A stretch of 5,420 bases of DNA from Bacteroidetes bacterium HGW-Bacteroidetes-12 (GTDB taxonomy: Bacteria > Bacteroidota > Bacteroidia > Flavobacteriales_E > Vicingaceae): assembly GCA_002841035.1 (NCBI GenBank), contig PHDR01000207.1, forward strand, positions 1-5,420, read 5' to 3'. Of the stretch, positions 1 through 5,420 are shown in pieces. The notes below the pieces were generated by a model that saw nothing but the letters and a program-made list of their open reading frames with translations, was not told the origin of the DNA and made no database searches. Numbering within the stretch: position 1 is the first letter of the stretch; each line of letters begins with the position of its first letter. The position numbers and the translations under genes are program-made.

Positions 1-1
1 A

Positions 2-628
2 AATTGTTACGCTTATTTTTTTACTTTTTTTTTATCAAATTTTACCGTGCAACGGTCTTCATTAGTTAAAACAGCTTACATTACCGTTTTTGAAAATCCT
101 ATTGCTAATTTTTCTTCTACCCCAGAAACCGTTACATTATTTGACCCTATTATTTACTTTACTGATTTGTCTCAATTTAATATTGTTGCCTGGAATTGGA
201 GTTTTAACGAATTAGGTTTCAGCAATATTCAGCATCCAAATTTTACTTTCCCTGATGTTGATACAGGGAGTTATCTAATAAAATTATCCGTTGAAAATAC
301 AAATGGATGCAGAGACTCAATAGCAAAATATGTAAAAATTCATGGAGAATCTGGTATATTTATTCCAAACGCATTTTCACCTGATGGAGATAATCTTAAT
401 GAGACCTTTAGTCCAAAGGGATTTGGTATTACTGATGAGAATTATTCATTCTTAATTTTTAATCGTTGGGGAGAATTAATTTTTGAATCTCACAAACTAG
501 ATGATGGTTGGGATGGCACTTATAAAAAAACATTAGTTGAGGTTGGTGTTTATGTGTGGAAACTAAATTATAAAGATATTAATGGTAAAACATGGCAATA
601 TACAGGAAAAGTTACTATTATTAAATAA
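2..628 (+). CDS. 3' part of a T9SS-secreted PKD-repeat protein with type B (gliding-motility-associated, CHU_C) C-terminal sorting domain
   Basis: C-terminal end of a surface or secreted protein exported by the type IX secretion system. From about base 60 the frame encodes the last strand of a PKD-like repeat (TAYITVFENPIANF), then a full PKD repeat (about 95-345) with the W-x-W core (AWNWSF), a HPNFTFPDVDTGSY strand and an ENTNGC end. Bases 356-625 encode the type B sorting domain: FIPNAFSPDGDNLNETF, then IFNRWGELIFES, DGWDGTY, GVYVWKL and a final YTGKVTIIK just before TAA. In the known family this domain directs passage through the T9SS outer-membrane channel and surface attachment or release. 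The frame has no stop back to base 2, so the gene is 5'-partial. The GTG at 47 lies inside a repeat with no signal peptide and is not a credible start. The first ~15 codons (Phe-rich, from a poly-T stretch) do not look like PKD sequence, so a frameshift or junction near 50-60 is possible. The cargo function is unknown because the N-terminal part is missing. Confidence 0.88.
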   Translation, partial: NCYAYFFTFFLSNFTVQRSSLVKTAYITVFENPIANFSSTPETVTLFDPIIYFTDLSQFNIVAWNWSFNELGFSNIQHPNFTFPDVDTGSYLIKLSVENTNGCRDSIAKYVKIHGESGIFIPNAFSPDGDNLNETFSPKGFGITDENYSFLIFNRWGELIFESHKLDDGWDGTYKKTLVEVGVYVWKLNYKDINGKTWQYTGKVTIIK

Positions 629-639
629 ATTATTCTTAG

Positions 640-831
640 TACTATGTTATCGAAAACCCCTCTCACGAACAAATCCTTAAAGGGACTCTTCATAACAAAA
701 AATTGAGGAGAGCTTACAGAAGCATAAGAACTAACATACCTTGGTTATTTACTTGGTATGATTATATCGAATTACCCATTCCAAATACTACCCATGCAAT
801 TGATGGACATTTTACTGATTTAAAAGAATAA
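640..831 (+). pseudogene. Decayed transposase C-terminal fragment (IS256-like / IS1249-like variant)
   Basis: An uninterrupted frame of about 63 codons (after a TAG at 637, ending at TAA 829-831) that has no plausible start but translates into recognisable transposase sequence. It contains LRRAYRSIRTNIPWLFTW, then Y-D-Y-I-E-L, then IPNTTHAIDGHFTDLK. This matches my recollection of the C-terminal catalytic region of the transposases annotated as IS256 family, variant Zn-binding type, where R-x-AY-x-S, LFT, IPNTTN-x-(I/L)-(E/D)-G and F-x-x-LK are conserved. The conserved E/D before G is Asp here. The usual tail after LK (a K-x-R-x-H-x-GLS segment) is lost to the stop. A short piece in another frame (837-857, VLFYEVV) may be what is left of the extreme C-terminus. 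The 5' portion, any second open frame and any inverted repeats are absent. The relic starts about a dozen bases after the T9SS gene stop. The transposase call is fairly sure; the exact IS family is less so. Confidence 0.72.
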
Positions 832-846
832 ACTAAGTTCTTTTTT
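822..846. terminator. Weak candidate bidirectional terminator hairpin between convergent genes
   Basis: AAAAGAA (822-828) can pair with TTCTTTT (838-844) around a 9-base loop, and a T-run (841-846) follows on the + strand. Read on the - strand the same arms give a stem ending in TTTT. It lies where both the T9SS gene (+) and the efflux operon (-) should stop. The stem has only one G-C pair, so it is a weak candidate. No stronger hairpin was seen in 629-886. Confidence 0.25.
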
Positions 847-886
847 ATGAAGTTGTTTAAAGTCCAATCTATAAATTAAAAAATGC

Positions 887-3800
887 TTATCTTTTATTCC
901 TTATTAATCGTAGCTTAAATTTTTCGACAATAAAATAAGAAACAGGAACAATTATTAAGGTTAGGAAAGTGGCAAAGGTTAACCCAAAAATAACAGTCCA
1001 AGCCAATGGTCCCCAAAAAATTACGTTATCTCCTCCAATATATACGTTGGCATCCCATTCTGAAAACAAGGAAAAGAAATCAATGTTCAACCCTATTGCT
1101 AATGGAATTAACCCAAAAACGGTAGTTATGGCGGTTAACAATACTGGGCGTAAACGGGCAGTTCCTCCTTCAACAATTACATCAAACAAATGATTAACAG
1201 CTAATTTCTCTTTTTTAGGAATGCCCATTTCTTGTTTTTTTCGTTCTACCAAAAGTTCAGTATAATCTAATAAAACAACTCCATTATTTACCACTATTCC
1301 TGCCAATGAAATGATTCCAACCATAGTCATCATAATAACAAAAGTCATGTTAAAAATTACCAAACCAAACAACACGCCAATAAAACTAAGTACAATCGCC
1401 ATCAAAACAATTAAAGGTTTAGAAAAAGAATTAAACTGCAATACCAATAAAAATAGAATTAATCCTAATCCAGAAAACAAGGCTGTCATTAAAAAAGACA
1501 TATTTTTTTCTTGTTCTTCCATTTGTCCTGTAAAATAAAAATCAACCTGTGCAGGTGTTTCAAAATTCGACAACCTAGATTTTACATTTCCTACAATTTC
1601 ATTCGCATTATATCCTGTTTTAACTGAAGAATATAGGGTAACTATACGATTCAAATCTCTATGTTTAATAGCTGTATAAGAGGATGTATTGTTTGTTGTT
1701 ATTAATGTGGAAATAGGGATGTCTTTTATTTGCCCATTAGATGGATCCCGAAACACTACACGTTGATTATAAAGTGTGTTTGTGTTGTGTTTGTATTTTT
1801 CATCGAAACGAACGTACACATCATAATCTTCTCCGTCTTTTTTATAAACACTTGCTTTTTCTCCGTATAGTGACCTTCTGAGTTGCGTACCAACCTGACC
1901 AACAGAAATGCCTAATTCTCCAGCTTTTTTTCTATCCACAGTTACCTCTGTAACTGGTTTACTTTTATTTACATCAATTTTCAAACCCTCAATTCCCGGA
2001 ATGTTTAATTTATTAATGGCATCTCTTAACTCTTTTGCTGTACTTATTAATTCATTATAATCTTTTCCTCTAATTTCAATATTGAGCGGATAACCAGAAG
2101 GTGGTCCTGCGACATCTTTTTCTATTGATATATTAACTCCTGGATATAATCCAACAGCATCTCTAACCTCTTCCATAAATTCTTTACTGTTTTTTCCTCT
2201 TCTCAATTTTGATTCTCTTAGCGAAAGAGTTATTTTTCCTTTGTGAGGCATTTCTGCATTAGAACCTCCATCTGTTTGAGGATTTCCTGCTCCTTCGCCC
2301 ACTTGAGAAACATCTGATTCCACTATGTAATTATAACCCTCTTTATCTTTATAATTATTCGCAACAGCATATACTTTCTGCTCTATTTCTTTTGTAAGTC
2401 GGTTTGTTTTGCTAATGTCTGTTCCCTCGGGATATTCAATATAAACAAACACTTGGTTGGGTTCATTTTCTGGAAAAAACTCTACTTTGGGTTGTGCAAT
2501 TGCAAATACAACAAACGATAGAAACAGCAACCCAATAGTTCCAAAGAGAAAAACATAGGGCATTTTTCCTTTCAGTGCAAAAGATAAAAATTTTTGATAC
2601 CCGATTTCCATCTTTACTAACAAAACTGTTTGAAAATAATCGGCAGCTTTTACCAAAAAGAATTTATATACCCAAAGTATGATGGATAAAAAAACCATGA
2701 GCGTTCCTAATCCTTTAAAACTATTTCCAATAAACAAACTAATTACACCTAAAACAAAAAGAATAGATGTGGTTTTGATTAAAAATTTTTTTGTCATCTC
2801 TTTTTCATCTGTTTTCATAAAATCAGAAGTAAGCATGGAGTTAATTAAAAGAGCCACGAATAACGATGAGCCTAAAACAATAGACAAAGTAATTGGAAGA
2901 ATTTTCATAAAATTCCCCATTACTCCTGGCCAAAAACCAAGGGGAACAAATACAGCAACTGTTGTAGCTGTTGAAATAATAATGGGAGTTGCTATTTCTC
3001 CAATTCCTTGTTTTGCGGCTTTTATTTTGCTCATGTTTTCTTTTTGCATCAATCGCAACACATTTTCTACCACCACAATACCATTATCAACCAACATTCC
3101 CAATCCCATTACCAATGCAAATAATACCATTGTATTTAATGTGTAACCTATTAAATTCAATATTGTAAATGACATGAACATTGACATAGGAATTGCAAAA
3201 CCAACAAACAAGGCATTTCTAAACCCTAAAAAGAACATTAAAACTCCAACTACTAATAAAACCCCAAAAACGATGTTGTTTACCAAATCATTTACCTGGT
3301 TTATTGTTTTGGTTGATTGGTCATTTGAGGTTTTAATAATTAAATCTTTTGGAAAGTAATTACTCTTTGCATCTTCTAAAATAATTTTAATTTTCCCAAT
3401 AGCTTCTATCATATTTTTACCCGAAAGTTTTTTAATATCGAGCATTACCACTGGATTACCGAAAGATCTGGCGTGGGTTGTTTTTTCTTTTTCTTTGAAA
3501 GCAACAGAAGCTATATCTCTTAAATAAACAGATCCTTTTTCATTTTTTACAACAAATTCATTTAATTCAGAGGCTTCTTCAATTTCTCCTATTATACGAA
3601 TGGTTCTTCGTTGCTCATCCATTACCAAATTTCCAGCAGAAATAGTTGTGTTTCCCATAGAAATAGTATTGATAACATCATCAAAACTTACTTTAGATGC
3701 CGTCATTTTATATACATCTAATGCTATTTCAATTTCTTTTTCTTGAGCTCCTCTTATATCAGCTTGCTTTATTTCGGCTAATAATTCAATCTTTTTTTCT

Positions 3801-4321
3801 AAATATTCTGCATATTCTTTGAGTTTTTCTACTGGATAATCGCCCGAAATATTAATGTTGATGATGGGCATTTCTTCGGCAATGTTTAAATCAAAAACAT
3901 TGGGTTCTATTTTAGCTCCATTAAACGTAGGCCAATCGGAACTTGCTTTTTTAATATCTACTTTATCTTTTACTCTTGATTTTGCTTCTTCAATAGAATA
4001 TTTATCACCAAACTCAACTGTAATAATAGAGTAGTCTTCTTGAGATATGGAAGTAATTTTTTTAACATCACTCAAATTTTGCAATTCTTCTTCAATGGGA
4101 TTGGTAATTAATTTTTCCATATCCTCCGAAGTATTTCCTGGATAAACAGAACTAATATAAATCTTAGTTTCTTTCACTTCAGGAAAGTTTTCTCGAGGCA
4201 TCGCATAGTAAGCTGAAATACCTATTATTAATATAATGGCTATCATTAAATAGATAGTCATTTTATTATCAATAGCCCACGATGAAATTGCAAATTCTTT
4301 TATTTTTTTTGATTTGGCCAT
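887..4321 (-). CDS. RND-family (AcrB/HAE1-like) efflux transporter permease subunit
   Basis: Inner-membrane, proton-driven pump subunit of a tripartite exporter; substrate unknown (drugs, lipids or other amphiphiles are typical of the family). It is complete at 1144 residues, longer than the usual ~1030-1050. TM1 is at about 21-41. The first periplasmic porter half (42-345) begins YYAMPRENFPEV and carries NPIEEEL at 74-80. TM2-TM6 span about 348-495, with TM4 GLGMLVDNGIVVVENV. Two extra hydrophobic helices (about 514-532 and 537-556) follow, then TM7 (588-610). The second porter half (611-940) begins with VEFFPENEPNQ and contains AGPPSGYPLNIEIRG. TM8-TM12 span about 941-1135, with TM10 GIVVNNGVVLLDY and TM11 ARLRPVLLTAITTVFGLIPL. 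The Asp of TM4 (D412) is kept; the second Asp is N413 and the TM10 Lys position is N1012. A heavy-metal (CusA-type) pump is less likely because its TM4 motif differs. The start is the ATG at 4321, 28 bp after the adaptor stop, with an A-rich leader and no Shine-Dalgarno. Confidence 0.96.
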   Translation of the reverse strand: MAKSKKIKEFAISSWAIDNKMTIYLMIAIILIIGISAYYAMPRENFPEVKETKIYISSVYPGNTSEDMEKLITNPIEEELQNLSDVKKITSISQEDYSIITVEFGDKYSIEEAKSRVKDKVDIKKASSDWPTFNGAKIEPNVFDLNIAEEMPIININISGDYPVEKLKEYAEYLEKKIELLAEIKQADIRGAQEKEIEIALDVYKMTASKVSFDDVINTISMGNTTISAGNLVMDEQRRTIRIIGEIEEASELNEFVVKNEKGSVYLRDIASVAFKEKEKTTHARSFGNPVVMLDIKKLSGKNMIEAIGKIKIILEDAKSNYFPKDLIIKTSNDQSTKTINQVNDLVNNIVFGVLLVVGVLMFFLGFRNALFVGFAIPMSMFMSFTILNLIGYTLNTMVLFALVMGLGMLVDNGIVVVENVLRLMQKENMSKIKAAKQGIGEIATPIIISTATTVAVFVPLGFWPGVMGNFMKILPITLSIVLGSSLFVALLINSMLTSDFMKTDEKEMTKKFLIKTTSILFVLGVISLFIGNSFKGLGTLMVFLSIILWVYKFFLVKAADYFQTVLLVKMEIGYQKFLSFALKGKMPYVFLFGTIGLLFLSFVVFAIAQPKVEFFPENEPNQVFVYIEYPEGTDISKTNRLTKEIEQKVYAVANNYKDKEGYNYIVESDVSQVGEGAGNPQTDGGSNAEMPHKGKITLSLRESKLRRGKNSKEFMEEVRDAVGLYPGVNISIEKDVAGPPSGYPLNIEIRGKDYNELISTAKELRDAINKLNIPGIEGLKIDVNKSKPVTEVTVDRKKAGELGISVGQVGTQLRRSLYGEKASVYKKDGEDYDVYVRFDEKYKHNTNTLYNQRVVFRDPSNGQIKDIPISTLITTNNTSSYTAIKHRDLNRIVTLYSSVKTGYNANEIVGNVKSRLSNFETPAQVDFYFTGQMEEQEKNMSFLMTALFSGLGLILFLLVLQFNSFSKPLIVLMAIVLSFIGVLFGLVIFNMTFVIMMTMVGIISLAGIVVNNGVVLLDYTELLVERKKQEMGIPKKEKLAVNHLFDVIVEGGTARLRPVLLTAITTVFGLIPLAIGLNIDFFSLFSEWDANVYIGGDNVIFWGPLAWTVIFGLTFATFLTLIIVPVSYFIVEKFKLRLIRNKR

Positions 4322-4349
4322 GTTAATTTTATAGTTTTATTTTTAACTT
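4322..4349 (-). promoter_or_regulatory. Short intergenic translation leader of the permease, without Shine-Dalgarno
   Basis: These 28 bases separate the adaptor stop (TAG, 4350-4352) from the permease ATG (4319-4321). Read on the - strand the leader is almost all A and T and ends in AAAATTAAC before the ATG, with no purine-rich GGAGG-like site. This fits Bacteroidota, where A-rich leaders often replace Shine-Dalgarno pairing. The gap is too short and plain to suggest its own promoter, so co-transcription with the adaptor is inferred. Confidence 0.4.
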
Positions 4350-5420
4350 CTAATTTTTATCCTTAATCAACACCTGTTCATCTTCCTTAACCGTTTTAGC
4401 TCCTTCATTAATTATGATTTCTTCACTTGTAATTCCATCAATAATTTCTGAAACTCCATGTTGAGATTTTCCGATGGTAACAATCTTTTTTTGGGCAACA
4501 AATGTGTTTTTGTTTCTTTTATTTATGGTATAAACATAATGTTCACCCTCAGCATTTTCTGAAATTACACTCTGCGGCAACACCAATGCTTTCTCATTTA
4601 TATAATCAGTAATATTAAGTACTGCTGTCATGTTTGGTTTTATTTGCTGTTGCTCATTAGGTATCGCAACTTCCACTTTAAATGTTCTGTTGTTGGGATT
4701 GATATAGTTAGCAATTTGTCTGATTGTTGATTGTATAGTATCGTTTAGCACGGGGAAATAGACATTTACTTGGGCATTTTTTTTAATGTTATTAATATAG
4801 TTTTCAGGAATTTCAGCTTCTATATACACATTTGAAAGATTTATTAATCGAAATAACTGATGCATTCCTGGAGAAACAACCTGTCCTTGATCTGAAATTA
4901 CATCATCAATAACTCCACTAAAAGGTGCTGTAACGGATGTTTTTGCAACTTGTTGTTTCATTTGATTTACTGCTTTTTGTTGTGCTTCAAAATTCGTTTT
5001 TGCTTGTAAAAACTGAATCTCCGAACCAATTTTATCCTTCCATAATCTTTCCTGACGCTCAAAAGTTGTTTTTGCTAAGGCTAATTGCGTTTCCATTTGT
5101 GATAGTTGTTGATTTAAACCTCCATCATCAATTTTTGCTAATAGTTCTCCTTTTTGTACTAACTGACCTTCTTTCACAAAAATCTGTGTCAACACACCAG
5201 CATATTCAGGATAGATAATAATATTTTCTTTCGTTTGAACACTTCCTTGAATTTCAACAAAATGTTTGAATGCTTTGGTTTCTGTTTTTAAAACAGTTAC
5301 TATTGGCAATAATAAGTTAGAATCTAATTCAACAATAGCATTGTCGAGTAATTCTATTTCATCTAATATTGCATGTTGTTTATTTATTAGCTCCACTTTC
5401 TTTGCGTTAATCACTTCAAG
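4350..5420 (-). CDS. RND efflux periplasmic adaptor subunit (HlyD/AcrA-type membrane fusion protein), N-terminus missing
   Basis: Adaptor that links the inner-membrane RND pump to an outer-membrane TolC-like channel. The frame is open to the right edge (356 codons plus stop), so it is 5'-partial. The GTG at 5414 gives a 354-residue product, but that is not a real start: no signal peptide or lipobox precedes the mature region, and these must lie past base 5420. Residues counted from that GTG: 1-33 form a charged, heptad-like helix (INAKKVELINKQ...ELLDNAIVEL). The first lipoyl half is 67-97 (YPEYAGVLTQIFVKEGQLVQKGELLAKID). An alpha-helical hairpin covers 98-158 (ETQLALAKTTFERQERLW, IGSEIQFLQAKTNFEAQ). 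The second lipoyl half is 160-182 (SVTAPFSGVIDDVISDQGQV). The beta-barrel is at 188-272 (INLSNVYIEAEIPE, YFPVLND, INPNNRTFKVEV), and the membrane-proximal domain runs from 275 (LVLPQSVISENAEGEHYVY) to the end. It lies first in an operon with the permease. No regulator or channel gene is visible. Confidence 0.93.
   Translation of the reverse strand, partial: LEVINAKKVELINKQHAILDEIELLDNAIVELDSNLLLPIVTVLKTETKAFKHFVEIQGSVQTKENIIIYPEYAGVLTQIFVKEGQLVQKGELLAKIDDGGLNQQLSQMETQLALAKTTFERQERLWKDKIGSEIQFLQAKTNFEAQQKAVNQMKQQVAKTSVTAPFSGVIDDVISDQGQVVSPGMHQLFRLINLSNVYIEAEIPENYINNIKKNAQVNVYFPVLNDTIQSTIRQIANYINPNNRTFKVEVAIPNEQQQIKPNMTAVLNITDYINEKALVLPQSVISENAEGEHYVYTINKRNKNTFVAQKKIVTIGKSQHGVSEIIDGITSEEIIINEGAKTVKEDEQVLIKDKN

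Noticed and set aside
47..49. GTG as the start codon of the PKD/T9SS protein
   Set aside because: It falls inside a PKD-like repeat, gives no signal peptide although T9SS cargo needs one, and the frame stays open to the window edge.
629..886. Search for RNA genes, CRISPR repeats, inverted repeats of an intact IS, or riboswitches in the only non-coding gap
   Set aside because: Apart from the transposase relic and a weak hairpin nothing was visible; the short palindrome TAGTACTA at 638-645 is too small to interpret.
969..1538. Two ~75-codon open frames on the + strand (969-1193 and 1311-1538)
   Set aside because: Both are antisense to TM8-TM12 of the permease and have compositions expected from reading an AT-rich membrane gene backwards.
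2679..3146. 155-codon open frame on the + strand
   Set aside because: It lies wholly antisense to conserved TM4-TM6 coding sequence of the permease; its Lys/Ile/Thr/Pro-rich translation has no domain-like pattern.
3174..3359. 61-codon open frame on the + strand
   Set aside because: Antisense to the permease TM2-TM3 region; no recognisable motif or start context.
4937..5218. 93-codon hydrophobic open frame on the + strand resembling a small membrane protein
   Set aside because: It is the reverse reading of the adaptor's coiled-coil and lipoyl coding region, where Lys/Gln/Glu codons read backwards as Phe/Leu/Val; the sense frame is clearly conserved.
5412..5414. GTG as the start codon of the adaptor
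   Set aside because: The frame is open upstream to the edge and the resulting protein would have no signal peptide or lipobox, which periplasmic adaptors need.

Overview
The window is AT-rich DNA (about one-third GC by eye) that reads as Bacteroidota, most likely a flavobacterium-like or cytophaga-like lineage. Three things support this: a protein ending in a type IX secretion (T9SS) type B C-terminal sorting domain, an RND pump and adaptor with the sequence style typical of this phylum, and A-rich translation starts without a Shine-Dalgarno sequence.

Layout, left to right. (1) Bases 2-628, + strand: the 3' end of a large secreted or surface protein, with the tail of one PKD-like repeat, one complete PKD repeat and the T9SS sorting domain. 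Its beginning is outside the window, and the reading frame may be damaged in the first ~60 bases. (2) Bases 629-886: a convergent intergenic region holding a ~62-codon relic of a transposase C-terminus (640-831, + strand) and a weak AT-rich hairpin with a T-run that could end transcription. (3) Bases 887-4321, - strand: a complete 1144-residue RND-superfamily efflux permease. (4) Bases 4350-5420, - strand: the matching periplasmic adaptor (membrane fusion protein), lacking its N-terminal signal region because it runs off the right edge.

The adaptor and permease are transcribed leftward, adaptor first, 28 bp apart, and almost certainly form one operon. Together they would make the inner-membrane and periplasmic parts of a proton-driven tripartite exporter. 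The outer-membrane TolC-like channel and any regulator are not in the window; a position upstream of the adaptor, past base 5420, is the natural place to look. The T9SS substrate gene is functionally unrelated and converges on the operon.

I see no new biological system here. The points most worth a second look are the two extra predicted membrane helices between TM6 and TM7 of the permease, its Asn substitutions in the proton-relay positions, the transposase relic, and the abrupt loss of PKD-like sequence at the left edge.
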